DNA from: Paraburkholderia bannensis
GTDB lineage: Bacteria; Pseudomonadota; Gammaproteobacteria; Burkholderiales; Burkholderiaceae
Length of the DNA stretch: 64,000 nt
Reading direction: 5' to 3'
NCBI RefSeq assembly: GCF_014200455.1
Contig: NZ_JACHBW010000001.1
Span: 124,001-188,000 of the forward strand
Translations under genes and position numbers: made by a program
Notes under the pieces: generated by a model
What the model saw: the letters and a program-made list of their open reading frames with translations, nothing else
The model's database searches: none
Told to the model about the DNA's origin: nothing
In this document: positions 18,404 to 28,219 of the stretch, in pieces
Layout: each line of letters starts with the position of its first letter
Position numbering within the stretch: the stretch's first letter is position 1

Positions 18404-19429
18404 TTATTCGGGCTGTGCGGCTGCATCTTCCCCCGCCGCCTCACGCTGCGCGCGCAGTTCGTCGACGAAGCGGCGCAGTTCCGGCGGCAGCGGCGCTTCG
18501 AACTGCAGCGGCACGCCGGTGATCGGATGCGTGAGCTTGAGCCGGTGCGCGTGCAGGAACATGCGCTTGAGGCCCGGTTTGGCGTTGGTGCGCGCCAGCG
18601 CCTTGTTGAGCGCAAAGTCGCCGTACTTGGCGTCGCCGACGATCGGCAGGTCCAGATGCGCCAGATGGACACGGATCTGATGGGTACGACCGGTCTTGAG
18701 TTCGGCTTCGAGCAGCGCGTATTCCTGCCAGCGCTCCACGAGGTTGAAGACCGTATGCGAAGGCTGACCGTCCGCCTGCACGCGCACGCGGCGCTCGCCT
18801 TCCGGGGTCAGATACTTGTGCAGCGGCTCCTTGACTGCGCGCCGGCGCCCCCAGTCGCTCGCCCAGTCGCCGTGCACACAGGCGTAGTAACGCTTGTCGG
18901 TCTTGTTGTCGCGCATCTGCTCGTGCAGACCGACCAGCGCCGCGCGCTTTTTCGCCAGCATCAGCACGCCCGACGTTTCACGGTCGAGCCGATGGACGAG
19001 TTCAAGGAATTTGGCCTGCGGGCGCGCCTCGCGCAACTGCTCGATCACGCCGAAGGCCACGCCGCTGCCGCCATGCACGGCGACGCCCGCCGGCTTGTCG
19101 ATCACCAGCATCGCTTCGTCCTCGAAGAGCACTTTGAACTCGGCGGCCGGCACCGGCGCCTGTTCCGGCGCTGTTTTTTCGGCGATGCGGATGGGCGGCA
19201 CGCGCACAATATCGCCCAGTTCGAGGCGGTACTGCGCATCGATCCGCCCCTTATTCACACGCACTTCGCCGCTGCGCAAAATGCGATAAATGTGGCTTTT
19301 CGGCACGCCTTTGCACACGCGCAGGAGGAAATTGTCGATCCGTTGACCGGCGGCGCCATCGTCGATCTCGACGAAGGAAACCTGGTCACTTGCGACCTGA
19401 TTCTGGGATATTTTGCCTAACCCTTTCAT
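18404..19429 (-). CDS. rluC: 23S rRNA pseudouridine synthase RluC
   Basis: A 341-residue RluA-family pseudouridine synthase. An N-terminal S4 domain (about residues 28-90) precedes the catalytic domain with HRLDRETSG, in which Asp149 is the catalytic aspartate. In E. coli RluC modifies 23S positions 955, 2504 and 2580. It is divergent from rne, as in E. coli and many other proteobacteria, which favours RluC over RluD. The ATG at 19429 (MKGLGKISQ) gives a family-like start; no strong ribosome-binding site is seen. Confidence 0.9.
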   Translation of the reverse strand: MKGLGKISQNQVASDQVSFVEIDDGAAGQRIDNFLLRVCKGVPKSHIYRILRSGEVRVNKGRIDAQYRLELGDIVRVPPIRIAEKTAPEQAPVPAAEFKVLFEDEAMLVIDKPAGVAVHGGSGVAFGVIEQLREARPQAKFLELVHRLDRETSGVLMLAKKRAALVGLHEQMRDNKTDKRYYACVHGDWASDWGRRRAVKEPLHKYLTPEGERRVRVQADGQPSHTVFNLVERWQEYALLEAELKTGRTHQIRVHLAHLDLPIVGDAKYGDFALNKALARTNAKPGLKRMFLHAHRLKLTHPITGVPLQFEAPLPPELRRFVDELRAQREAAGEDAAAQPE

Positions 19430-20311
19430 TCTGAATATAATTTGCCCAACGCTGACGCGAAGGTTGGCCCAACGGCCAAAAAGTTCCTGATCCGCCCGAT
19501 GGTTATCCAAGGGGGATCACACGGACCTGGACCACGCGAAATGCGCAGGCAGCAAGCGATAAACGGTTATTTTACTTGCGCCCGGGGCTGGTTGCTCACC
19601 CTGTCTTAAGAGAAGCAACGAGTTGCACGCACGGATCACCCGACGGCAGGGACGGCGCCCACAGGCACGTTCGGTCGCACCGGGCTCCGACGGTAACGGA
19701 AGGTTGGTATAAAGAATTCATCCGGCGCGTCGCGCCGCGCGCCCGAAGCGATTTCGATGCGGCCGCGGTACGACGCGACGGCTGCGAAAATACGGCGAGC
19801 GCCCGATTTGTCCTGGCAATGCGCGGGACATGGCGACGTCAAAAGTGGCGAGACACCCGAGGGGGAAGACGGGCGTTCCTGATAGCTTCCCGTACGCGGC
19901 CCTTTTGCAGACAGCGAAGGTCGCGAAGCCGATCCAGCCAGCAGCGCGCGCAGTTCGCGGCTGCGGTTTGTTTCCTGTTGCGGTCGTGCGTGGCGCAGTT
20001 TGCCGCCGGCGCACGCAGCAGACGAAACTCACGGATCAGTGGAAGCGCAGGAAAAATCCGTGCCCCGCCGGCACGTCTCTTCGCTTCTTGAAGACGTATT
20101 TCGCATGCGCCCACGCGGCCCGTCTCTGGCAACGCAACGCCGGCCGGCCGCCTCAACGGCAATTCTCCCCGCCATCTTTCCCGCTCCAGCGTGCTTGTGA
20201 AAACACAACAAGGCGCGGCTTGCCGCTGCCCGCCCCTGTGCCGTCCGGCGAAGCGCCGGATACCTCCAGGGTATCAAAGGGTGGTGTGTGCAGCCGCACT
20301 GGAGTCGTTCA
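19430..20311. other. Long divergent region rluC/rne with presumed rne leader
   Basis: 882 bases without a convincing gene. Promoters of both divergent genes must lie here. Directly upstream of rluC an AT-rich run (minus strand AAATTATATTC) could be a -10 element. In E. coli, rne has a long 5' untranslated region through which RNase E controls its own mRNA; the length here fits a comparable leader, but I cannot show homologous structures by eye. Short open frames in this stretch look non-coding. Confidence 0.5.
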
Positions 20312-23300
20312 ATGAAACGAATGCTGTTCAACGCGACGCAGCAGGAAGAACTGCGCGTCGCCATCGTCGATGGACAGAAGCTGATTGACATCGACATCGA
20401 AACCGCCGGTCGCGAGCAGCGCAAAGGCAACATCTACAAGGGCATCGTCACCCGCATCGAGCCGTCGCTCGAAGCGTGTTTCGTCAACTACGGCGAAGAT
20501 CGCCACGGCTTCCTGCCGTTCAAGGAAGTCGCCCGTCAATACTTCCGCGACGGCGTGGACATGCGCGGCGCGCGTATTCAGGACGCCCTCAAGGAAGGTC
20601 AGGAACTGATCGTCCAGGTCGAAAAAGAAGAGCGCGGCAACAAGGGCGCAGCCCTGACCACGTTCATCTCGCTCGCCGGCCGCTATCTCGTCCTGATGCC
20701 GAACAACCCGCGCGGCGGCGGCGTGTCGCGCCGCATCGAGGGCGACGACCGTCAGGAACTGCGCGAAACCATGGCGCAGCTGCAACTGCCGGAAGGCATG
20801 AGCATCATCGCGCGCACGGCCGGCATCGGCCGCTCCGCCGAAGAGCTCCAGTGGGACCTGAACTACCTTCTGCAACTGTGGCGCGCAATCGAAGCCGCGT
20901 CGCAGGCGGGCACGACCGGTCAGCCGATGCTGATCTATCTGGAATCGAGCCTCGTGATCCGCGCGATCCGCGACTACTTCCAGCCCGACATCGGCGAAAT
21001 CCTCATCGACACCACCGAGATCTATGACCAGGCGCGCGCCTTCATGGATATCGTGATGCCGGACAATGTCAACAAGGTGAAGCGGTATCACGACGATGTG
21101 CCGCTGTTCTCGCGTTTCCAGATCGAGCACCAGATCGAAACGGCATACTCGCGCACCGTTCCGCTGCCTTCGGGCGGCGCGATCGTGATCGACCACACCG
21201 AAGCGCTGGTCGCCATCGACGTGAACTCGGCGCGCGCCACCAAGGGCGCCGACATCGAGGAAACCGCCGCGCGCACCAACCTGGAAGCCGCCGACGAAGT
21301 CGCTCGCCAGTTGCGTCTGCGCGACCTGGGCGGCCTGATCGTGATCGACTTCATCGACATGGAGTCGGCCAAGAGCCAGCGTGAAGTCGAGCAACGCCTG
21401 AAAGATGCGCTGCGCCATGACCGCGCCCGCGTGCAGATGGGCAAGATCTCGCGCTTCGGCCTGATGGAGCTGTCGCGCCAGCGTCTGCGCCCGGCCCTCT
21501 CGGAAGGCAGCCACGTCACCTGCCCGCGCTGTAACGGCACGGGCCATATCCGCGATACGGAATCGTCGGCGCTTCAGGTCCTGCGCATCATCCAGGAAGA
21601 AGCGATGAAGGAGCACACGGCAGCGATCCACTGCCAGGTGCCGGTCGAAGTGACCGCCTTCCTGCTCAACGAAAAACGTTCGGAAATCAACAAGATCGAG
21701 TCGCGCTTCAAGGTCGGCGTCGTGCTGATCCCGAACAAGCACCTCGAAACGCCGCACTACAAGCTCGAACGTCTGCGCCACGACGATGTGCGTCTGGACG
21801 ATCCGCGCGCGTCGTGGAAGATGGCCGAGGAAGCGGCTCGCGAACTGGAATCGGAAACCGGTTACAGCAAGCGCAACGCCGAAGCCAAGCCCAAGCAGGA
21901 AGCCGCGGTGAAGGGCATCACGCCGGAGCGTCCGGCGCCGTCCGCACCGGTCAAGCCCGTCGAGGCCGCTGTCGTGGCCGCACCGGTTGCGGCGGCAGCA
22001 GCCGGCGGTGGTTTCTTCGGCTTCATCAAGCGCCTCTTTGGCGGCGCGCCGGCAGCGGCGCCCGCACCGGCACCGGTCGCCCAGCAGGACAAGGCAGCCC
22101 GTCCGGCGCGTGCCGAGCGCGGTGAGCGCACCGAGCGCGGCGACAAGGCCGCTGCGGGCGACCGCAATCGCAACCGCCGCACCGGCGGGCGCGACGCGGC
22201 AGGCCGTGGCGAAGCCACGACCGGCACGCGCGCAGGTCAGGGCCGTCCGGAACGCGAAGCACGCGAGCCACGTGAACCGCGCGAAGCGCGTGAGGGACGC
22301 GAAGGCCGCGAACCGCGTGAGGCACGCGAGCCGCGCGAAACCCGTGAACCGCGCGCACCGCGTGAGGCACGTGAAACCCGTGAGCCGCGTGAACAACGCG
22401 AAGGTCGCGAGCCGCGTGCTGAACGCGAAGCACGCGAGCCACGTGAGCAGCGCATCGAACGCGTCGAGCGAGGCCAGGATCACACGGAGGCAGCAGAAGC
22501 CGCACCGCGCGGCGAGCGTCATGAACGCGCAGAGCGTGGCGAGCGCCGTGAACGTGGCGAGCGCCGTCGTCAGCAGCCGAATGAAGCCGCCGAAGCACAG
22601 GAAGCCCGTCTCGAAGCCGCCAGCGCGGGTGCTGAAGCGGAAAGCGCCGACGCCGCCCAGGCCGCCCTCACCGATGGCGTGAACCAGGCCGGTTTCGACG
22701 AAGACGGTACGGCACCGCAAGGTGAGGAGCGTCGTCGTCGCCGTCGCGGCCGCCGTGGCGGTCGTCGCGAGCGCGATGCAGAAGGTACGGCGGCACTCGA
22801 AGGCGCGGAAGGCGAAGGTTCGGATGAAGCAGCAGCGATCGAAGCCCCCGCTGACACGCACGCTGAGCACGCTCCGGCATCGGAAACCGTCGTCCGCACG
22901 TCCGTCGCCGAGACGGTTGTCGCGACGGCCCTGCCTGTCGCGGCCGCCGCTGCTGCAGTCGAAGCCGCGCAAGCGGCCCAGCCTGTGCAAGTGACGCAAA
23001 CGCCAGTTGAAGCGGTTGCTCCGGTGGAAGCCGTTGCGCCGGTTGAAGCCGTTGCTCCGATCGCTCCGGCTACACCGGTCGAAACTCGTGCTGCTTCTAC
23101 GGCTCCGGTCGAGCCCGCGGCTGCGGCTGCTGTGGTTGAGGCAGTCGCTCCGGCAGTCGAGCCGGTTGCTCCCGCAGCACCGGCCGCGCCGGCCGCACCG
23201 ATCGAAGCCGAGCCGGTCGCGCAAGCGCCTGCCGCACCGGTCGAAGCCCCCGCAGCCGAACTGCCGATGGCGCGTGAGGACCGTGTCGAAGCACCGCACG

Positions 23301-23707
23301 CAGAAGCTGTCGAGGCCGTCCAGCCCGCAGCACCGGCTCCGGTCGAAACGCGTGTCGAAGCCGTTCAAGCAATTGAACCGGCTGTGGCAACCGCACCGGC
23401 ACAGGTGGAAACCGCAGCACCGGCACCGGTCGTTGAGGCACCTGCGGCAGCACCTGCGGCCGCCCCCGTCGTCGCCCCTGCAACCGCTCCAGCAACCGCT
23501 GCAGCAGCCGCAACTGGCGAAGCACTGGCTCCGATGCTCGAATCGGCCGGCCTCGTGTGGGTGAACACCGACTCCGCCAAGCTGCGCGCCGCGCAGGACG
23601 CAGCGGCCCAGGTGGTCAAGCCCGCGCGCGTGCCGCGTGAGCGCAAAGTGCTGCCGCCGGTCGATGCCGCGCCGATGCAGCAAGTGGAAACGACCCGTCA
23701 GGGCTGA
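20312..23707 (+). CDS. rne: Ribonuclease E
   Basis: A 1131-residue endoribonuclease. The ATG at 20312 ([14 protein letters not shown]) follows GGAG at 20301. The N-terminal catalytic half keeps E. coli numbering exactly: Asp303 in [12 protein letters not shown], Asp346 in IVIDFID, and the Zn-link cysteines Cys404 and Cys407 in [10 protein letters not shown]. An S1 domain spans about residues 39-119. The C-terminal half is disordered: a repetitive Arg/Glu/Pro-rich block at about residues 648-715, an [12 protein letters not shown] basic patch, then a long Ala/Pro/Val/Glu-rich tail. These should be the RNA-binding and degradosome scaffold parts. It processes rRNA, tRNA and mRNA at the membrane. 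Confidence 0.97.
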   Translation: MKRMLFNATQQEELRVAIVDGQKLIDIDIETAGREQRKGNIYKGIVTRIEPSLEACFVNYGEDRHGFLPFKEVARQYFRDGVDMRGARIQDALKEGQELIVQVEKEERGNKGAALTTFISLAGRYLVLMPNNPRGGGVSRRIEGDDRQELRETMAQLQLPEGMSIIARTAGIGRSAEELQWDLNYLLQLWRAIEAASQAGTTGQPMLIYLESSLVIRAIRDYFQPDIGEILIDTTEIYDQARAFMDIVMPDNVNKVKRYHDDVPLFSRFQIEHQIETAYSRTVPLPSGGAIVIDHTEALVAIDVNSARATKGADIEETAARTNLEAADEVARQLRLRDLGGLIVIDFIDMESAKSQREVEQRLKDALRHDRARVQMGKISRFGLMELSRQRLRPALSEGSHVTCPRCNGTGHIRDTESSALQVLRIIQEEAMKEHTAAIHCQVPVEVTAFLLNEKRSEINKIESRFKVGVVLIPNKHLETPHYKLERLRHDDVRLDDPRASWKMAEEAARELESETGYSKRNAEAKPKQEAAVKGITPERPAPSAPVKPVEAAVVAAPVAAAAAGGGFFGFIKRLFGGAPAAAPAPAPVAQQDKAARPARAERGERTERGDKAAAGDRNRNRRTGGRDAAGRGEATTGTRAGQGRPEREAREPREPREAREGREGREPREAREPRETREPRAPREARETREPREQREGREPRAEREAREPREQRIERVERGQDHTEAAEAAPRGERHERAERGERRERGERRRQQPNEAAEAQEARLEAASAGAEAESADAAQAALTDGVNQAGFDEDGTAPQGEERRRRRRGRRGGRRERDAEGTAALEGAEGEGSDEAAAIEAPADTHAEHAPASETVVRTSVAETVVATALPVAAAAAAVEAAQAAQPVQVTQTPVEAVAPVEAVAPVEAVAPIAPATPVETRAASTAPVEPAAAAAVVEAVAPAVEPVAPAAPAAPAAPIEAEPVAQAPAAPVEAPAAELPMAREDRVEAPHAEAVEAVQPAAPAPVETRVEAVQAIEPAVATAPAQVETAAPAPVVEAPAAAPAAAPVVAPATAPATAAAAATGEALAPMLESAGLVWVNTDSAKLRAAQDAAAQVVKPARVPRERKVLPPVDAAPMQQVETTRQG

Positions 23708-23802
23708 ACCCCGATGCGGTCAGGCACCGGAAACCGCCCCCGCGGGCGCTTCCGGCGCCCTTTCCCCCGCTGAATGGTGCCCAATACCGCACCGCAGCAA
23801 AG

Positions 23803-23832
23803 AGCCCGCCCCATATCGGCGGGCTTTTTTTT
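23803..23832 (+). terminator. Rho-independent terminator after rne
   Basis: AGCCCGCC pairs with GGCGGGCT around a short loop, followed by a run of T. It lies about 95 bases after the rne stop and before moaA. Confidence 0.9.
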
Positions 23833-23931
23833 GATATATCAACGTTCACCCTCGTCGGTGTTGGGCGGACGCTTCGGCTAAAATCGAAGCATCGCGCGGA
23901 TTTCGCCGACTGTCCCGAGCACGCAGAAACC

Positions 23932-25050
23932 ATGTCCCGACGCATCATCCCCGTTGCCGATGCCCGCACCCTGCCGCCCAGCGTCCAGCCGGCGGCGGCG
24001 TCCACGCGCGCACCAGGCGGCGAGCTTTTCGATGCGCTTGCGCGGCCGCTGCGCGACCTGCGTATCTCGGTGACGGACCGCTGCAATTTCCGCTGCGTGT
24101 ACTGCATGCCGCGCGCGGTGTTCGACAAGGACTATCCGTTCCTGCCGCACTCGTCGCTGCTCACGCTTGAGGAAATCGAACGTCTCGCGCGGCTTTTCGT
24201 CGCGCACGGCGTCACCAAGATTCGTCTGACGGGCGGCGAGCCGCTGTTGCGCAAAAACATCGAATTCCTGATCGAGCGGCTGGCCGCGCTGCGCACGCCC
24301 GACGGCGCGCCGCTCGACCTCACGCTCACGACCAACGGTTCGCTGCTCGCCCGCAAGGCGCGCTCGCTGCGCGACGCGGGTCTTACACGCGTCACCGTGA
24401 GCCTCGACGCACTGGACGACGCCCTGTTCCGCCGCATGAACGACGCCGATTTTTCGGTCGGCGACGTGCTCGACGGCATCGCCGCCGCGCAGGCGGTCGG
24501 CCTTGCGCCGCTCAAGGTCAACATGGTCGTCAAGCGCGGCACCAACGACAGCGAAATCGTGCCGCTCGCGCGCCACTTCCGTCACTCGGGCGTGGCGTTG
24601 CGCTTCATCGAATACATGGACGTGGGCGCGACCAACGGCTGGAACATGGCCGAAGTGCAGCCCTCCGCCGAGGTGGTCGCGCGTATTGCCGAACACTTCC
24701 CGCTCGTGCCGCTCGAAGCGCACAGCGCAGCCGAAACGGCGCAGCGCTGGGGCTACGCCGATGGCGCGGGCGAGATCGGCGTGATCTCCAGCGTCACGCG
24801 CGCGTTCTGCGGCGACTGCACGCGTGCGCGTCTGTCGACCGAGGGCAAGCTGTACCTGTGCCTGTTTGCGTCGATGGGCTACGACCTGCGCGCGCTGGTG
24901 CGCGGCGAGGCCAGCGATGCCTCCATCTCCGCCGCCATTGCGCAGATCTGGGAACAGCGCGCCGACCGCTACTCGCAACTGCGCGGCAGCGCCGCCGCAC
25001 CGGTGACCAGCGAAGAACGTCGCATCGAGATGTCGTATATCGGCGGCTGA
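23932..25050 (+). CDS. moaA: GTP 3',8-cyclase (molybdenum cofactor synthesis)
   Basis: A 372-residue radical-SAM enzyme that turns GTP into the first intermediate of molybdopterin synthesis. The SAM-binding Fe-S motif is CNFRCVYC (Cys51, Cys55, Cys58); the second, GTP-binding cluster uses [11 protein letters not shown] and a later Cys in LYLCLF. The N-terminus carries about 30 extra residues before the domain. It starts a moaA-mobA-moeA run on the plus strand, all of one pathway. Confidence 0.96.
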   Translation: MSRRIIPVADARTLPPSVQPAAASTRAPGGELFDALARPLRDLRISVTDRCNFRCVYCMPRAVFDKDYPFLPHSSLLTLEEIERLARLFVAHGVTKIRLTGGEPLLRKNIEFLIERLAALRTPDGAPLDLTLTTNGSLLARKARSLRDAGLTRVTVSLDALDDALFRRMNDADFSVGDVLDGIAAAQAVGLAPLKVNMVVKRGTNDSEIVPLARHFRHSGVALRFIEYMDVGATNGWNMAEVQPSAEVVARIAEHFPLVPLEAHSAAETAQRWGYADGAGEIGVISSVTRAFCGDCTRARLSTEGKLYLCLFASMGYDLRALVRGEASDASISAAIAQIWEQRADRYSQLRGSAAAPVTSEERRIEMSYIGG

Positions 25051-25108
25051 TCCGCTGCCCGCCCCGCCGGCGCGCTCGCGCGCCACCTCGCCCTCGCCTT
25101 GCGCTGTC

Positions 25109-25741
25109 ATGCCGATTTCCGATTCCGCCGCCATCCCCGCTTCATCCATTACCGGCCTGGTGCTCGCGGGCGGGCGCGGCCAGCGCATGGGCGGCGCCGA
25201 CAAGGGCCTGCAGCGCCTGCACGGCAAGCCGCTTGCCGCTCACGTGCTCGCGCGTCTCGCACCGCAGGTCGGCGTGCTGGCGATCAGCGCGAATCGCAAC
25301 CGCGAGGCCTACGCGGCGCTCGGCGCACCCTGGCAGGCAAGCGTCCTCGTCGACACCCTGCCCGACTATCCCGGGCCGCTTGCGGGACTGCTCGCCGGAC
25401 TGCGCGCCGCGCGCACCGAATGGCTCCTGAGCGCGCCCTGCGATTCGCCGTGGCTGCCTGCCGACCTCGCCATGCGTCTGGCCGAAGCGGCGCGCGGGCG
25501 TGGCGTCGCCATCGCCACGGCAACCACCACCAGCGCCGCGGGCGAAGTCAGCCTGCATCCCGTCTTCGCCTTGCTGCACAGCTCGCTCGCCGACGATCTC
25601 GCGGCCTTTCTCGACGCAGGCGAGCGCAAGGTACGCGCGTGGTACGCGCGCCACACGGCGGCCGAAGTGGACTTTGCCGATGAACGCGCGTTTTACAATG
25701 TCAACTCCCTGCAGGATCTCGCCGACCTCGACCGTGCCTGA
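25109..25741 (+). CDS. mobA: Molybdenum cofactor guanylyltransferase
   Basis: A 210-residue nucleotidyltransferase. LAGGRGQRMGGADKGL near residues 18-33 is the MobA signature that binds GTP. It attaches GMP to Mo-molybdopterin to give the guanine dinucleotide form used by DMSO-reductase-type enzymes such as nitrate reductase and formate dehydrogenase. It lies between moaA and moeA. Confidence 0.94.
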   Translation: MPISDSAAIPASSITGLVLAGGRGQRMGGADKGLQRLHGKPLAAHVLARLAPQVGVLAISANRNREAYAALGAPWQASVLVDTLPDYPGPLAGLLAGLRAARTEWLLSAPCDSPWLPADLAMRLAEAARGRGVAIATATTTSAAGEVSLHPVFALLHSSLADDLAAFLDAGERKVRAWYARHTAAEVDFADERAFYNVNSLQDLADLDRA

Positions 25742-25892
25742 CGGGCACAGCCGAATGCCGCTTCATGCGCAGCCTTATACGCAGCCTTATGCGCCCCGCA
25801 TGCCGCCGGCCTCGGGCACCTCAGCAGGACGATCGCCGCACCCTTTGAGCGAAGTTGCGCAAACGCGTGCGGATGCGACGCTTCTCCACCCC

Positions 25893-27221
25893 ATGACCAC
25901 GCCGAATACTTTCTCCGCGAGCGCCGCGAGCCTCACCCAGTTCGACCCACAAGCCTTGCCCGTCAGTGCCGCCCAGGCCATCGTGCTGGAATGGGTCACG
26001 CCGCTTGCGCAAAGCGAACGCGTGCCGCTGCGCGATGCGCTCGCGCGCGTGCTCGCCGCCGACGTGATCTCGCCGATCGACGTGCCCGCGCACGACAATT
26101 CGGCGATGGACGGCTATGCGTTCGATGGCGCCGCGCTCTCGAACCCGGCAAACACCGCCGTGCTCACGCTAACGGTCGCCGGCAAGGCATTCGCGGGCCA
26201 TCCGTTCCCGGGCGAAGTCGCGCCAGGTCATTGCGTGCGCATCATGACCGGCGCGCCGATGCCCGCAGGCTGCGACACCGTGGTGCCACAGGAGCGTGTG
26301 AGCATGCATGCCGATGACGACAGCGCCAGCGAGACGGTCACCTTCACCACCGACGGCCTCGCCCCCGGCGCGAACCGCCGCCGCCAGGGCGAAGACCTCG
26401 CGCGCGACGGCGTGGCGCTGCGCACGGGCCGCATGCTGCGCGCCAGCGACATCGGCTTGATGGCCTCGCTCGGCCTTGTCGATGTCAAGGTGAAGCGGCG
26501 CCTGCGCGTCGCGTACTTTTCGACCGGCGACGAACTGCGCTCGCCGGGCCAGCCGCTTGACGCAGGCTGCATTTACGACAGCAACCGCTACACGCTCGGT
26601 GCGATGCTGCGCCGTCTGGAGGTCGAGCCGATCGACCTGGGCCGCGTGCGCGACGATCCCGATGCGCTCGCCGCCACGCTGCTGCAAGCCGCCGAAAGCG
26701 CCGATGTCGTGCTGACTTCGGGCGGAGTTTCGGTGGGCGAAGCCGATTTCACACGCACGCAACTGCAAACCCTTGGCGACGTGAGCTTCTGGGGTCTGGC
26801 GATGCGTCCGGGCCGCCCGCTCGCATTCGGCCGCATCTGGTCGGGCGGCCGTCCCGGCGTGGGCCGCGCGGCGCTGCTGTTCGGCCTGCCGGGCAATCCG
26901 GTCGCGACCATGGTGAGCTTCTACCAGATCGTGCGCCCAGCGCTGATCGCGATGTCGGGCGCGACGCCTCAGCCTGTGCCGCTGATCCCCGCGCGCTGCG
27001 ACGCGCCGATCCGCAAGCGTGCGGGCCGCACCGAATTCCAGCGCGGCGTCGCCGGACGCGACGCGCACGGTCAATGGCGCGTCACCCCGACGGGATCGCA
27101 AAGTTCCGGCGCGTTAAGCACCATGAGCGAGGCGAACTGCTTTATCGTGCTCGCCCATGAGACCGCCGATCTCGATGCTGGCGATACCGTCGACGTCATG
27201 CTGTTCGACGGGCTCGTATAA
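25893..27221 (+). CDS. moeA: Molybdopterin molybdenumtransferase
   Basis: A 442-residue MoeA protein that inserts molybdate into adenylylated molybdopterin. VPAHDNSAMDGYAF and MTGAPMPAGCDTVV are family motifs of the N-terminal part, and YDSNRY, SGGVSVGEADF and GLPGNPVA belong to the MPT-binding domain. The ATG at 25893 (MTTPNTFSASAAS) gives the usual length. An in-frame ATG at 25755 would add 46 residues with no family resemblance. It completes the moaA-mobA-moeA group. Confidence 0.94.
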   Translation: MTTPNTFSASAASLTQFDPQALPVSAAQAIVLEWVTPLAQSERVPLRDALARVLAADVISPIDVPAHDNSAMDGYAFDGAALSNPANTAVLTLTVAGKAFAGHPFPGEVAPGHCVRIMTGAPMPAGCDTVVPQERVSMHADDDSASETVTFTTDGLAPGANRRRQGEDLARDGVALRTGRMLRASDIGLMASLGLVDVKVKRRLRVAYFSTGDELRSPGQPLDAGCIYDSNRYTLGAMLRRLEVEPIDLGRVRDDPDALAATLLQAAESADVVLTSGGVSVGEADFTRTQLQTLGDVSFWGLAMRPGRPLAFGRIWSGGRPGVGRAALLFGLPGNPVATMVSFYQIVRPALIAMSGATPQPVPLIPARCDAPIRKRAGRTEFQRGVAGRDAHGQWRVTPTGSQSSGALSTMSEANCFIVLAHETADLDAGDTVDVMLFDGLV

Positions 27222-27327
27222 AGCCGAATCACGCCGCATCGCCACAAGACTCCTTCGCAGCCGCAGCCGTTTTTATTCGTCAACGATACCGATACGCTAC
27301 GTCCACTCGACCTACGGACCGACTCAT

Positions 27328-27603
27328 ATGAAAAAACAGATCTCGTTCATCGCCGCGGGCCAGACCGCCAAGGCGCTCATCCTCGTCTACCTCACGTTCA
27401 GCGTGCCGGTCGTGCTGCTGGTCGCCGTGGTGGCGTTCTTCCGCTACGGCACCTTCGAACTCGGCACCGTATTCAGCGCGCTGATCCTCAACGCCATCGT
27501 CGGCTTCGTGCTGCTGTGGATCGCCTGCCATTTGTACAACTGGGTTGCTTCGCGCTTCGGCGGCATCGAGATCCACCTCTCCGACGCCCCCGAGGAAGCG
27601 TGA
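27328..27603 (+). CDS. Small two-helix membrane protein (hypothetical)
   Basis: A 91-residue protein with two hydrophobic segments, about residues 16-38 and 47-68, and a short polar C-terminus. I do not recognise a domain with a known function. It starts 106 bases after moeA and its TGA stop overlaps the ATG of the next gene by one base (TGATG), so it is translationally coupled to the acetyltransferase. Its role is unknown. Confidence 0.7.
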   Translation: MKKQISFIAAGQTAKALILVYLTFSVPVVLLVAVVAFFRYGTFELGTVFSALILNAIVGFVLLWIACHLYNWVASRFGGIEIHLSDAPEEA

Positions 27604-28109
27604 TGGGCGCGATGAGTGCCACCATCCGCGCCGCCACGCCGGCCGATGTCGGCGCGATTCACGCGCTGATGTACGAACTCGCCGAATTCGAGAAGCTCAC
27701 GCATCTCTTCACCGGCACGCCCGAACTGCTGGGCGACGCCCTGTTCGGCACGCACCCCGCGGCCGAAGCGCTGGTCGCCGAGGACGCGGGCAAGATCGTC
27801 GCCTATGCGGTGTTCTTCCATAACTACTCGACGTTCCTCGGCCGGCGCGGCCTGTATCTCGAAGACCTCTACGTGCAGCCGACGCAGCGCGGCACGGGTC
27901 TGGGCACGGCGATGCTGCGCGCCCTCGCGGCGATTGCCGTCGAGCGCAAATGTGCGCGCTTCGAATGGAGCGTGCTCGACTGGAACGAACCGGCGATCCG
28001 CTTCTACGAGAAGATGGGCGCGACCGTGTACTCCGACTGGCGCATCGTGCGCGTGACGGGCGATGCGCTCGACAAGCTCGCCGCGCCTGGCGAACCGGTC
28101 ATCGGCTAA
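27603..28109 (+). CDS. GNAT acetyltransferase, SSAT-like (polyamine/diamine type)
   Basis: A 168-residue N-acetyltransferase. The acetyl-CoA loop is in YVQPTQRGTGLGTAML, and YLEDLYV, FEWSVLDWNEPAIRFYEKMGA match the spermidine/spermine N1-acetyltransferase subgroup rather than RimI-like enzymes. The substrate may be a polyamine or other amine; this is inference from subgroup motifs. Coupled to the small membrane protein gene before it. A start 9 bases further down (MSATIRAATPAD) is also possible. Confidence 0.85.
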   Translation: MGAMSATIRAATPADVGAIHALMYELAEFEKLTHLFTGTPELLGDALFGTHPAAEALVAEDAGKIVAYAVFFHNYSTFLGRRGLYLEDLYVQPTQRGTGLGTAMLRALAAIAVERKCARFEWSVLDWNEPAIRFYEKMGATVYSDWRIVRVTGDALDKLAAPGEPVIG

Positions 28110-28124
28110 AACCCGCCAGTGCAC

Positions 28125-28163
28125 AAAAAAGGGCCGTGCGCGGTGCTGCGCACGGCCCTTTTT
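28125..28163. terminator. Bidirectional terminator between acetyltransferase and rmuC
   Basis: GGGCCGTGCGC pairs with GCGCACGGCCC, flanked by six A and five T, so it works in both directions between two converging genes. Confidence 0.92.
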
Positions 28164-28219
28164 CCATTTGCCCTTTTGCGTCTTTGCAAGTTCGCCTGTC
28201 TGCCTGCTTGCGGCGGCAG

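Noticed and set aside
22253..22465. Repetitive block considered as a CRISPR-like or satellite array
   Set aside because: The repeats are in frame within rne and encode its Arg/Glu-rich scaffold, so they are coding repeats.
20309..23683. Minus-strand open frame of 1124 codons opposite rne
   Set aside because: It arises from the GC-rich codons and repeats of rne; the protein is Arg/Asp/His-rich without domains, while the plus frame matches RNase E exactly.
25755..25892. Upstream extension of MoeA by 46 residues
   Set aside because: The extension is Pro/Ala/His-rich and not like the family; the ATG at 25893 gives the normal length.
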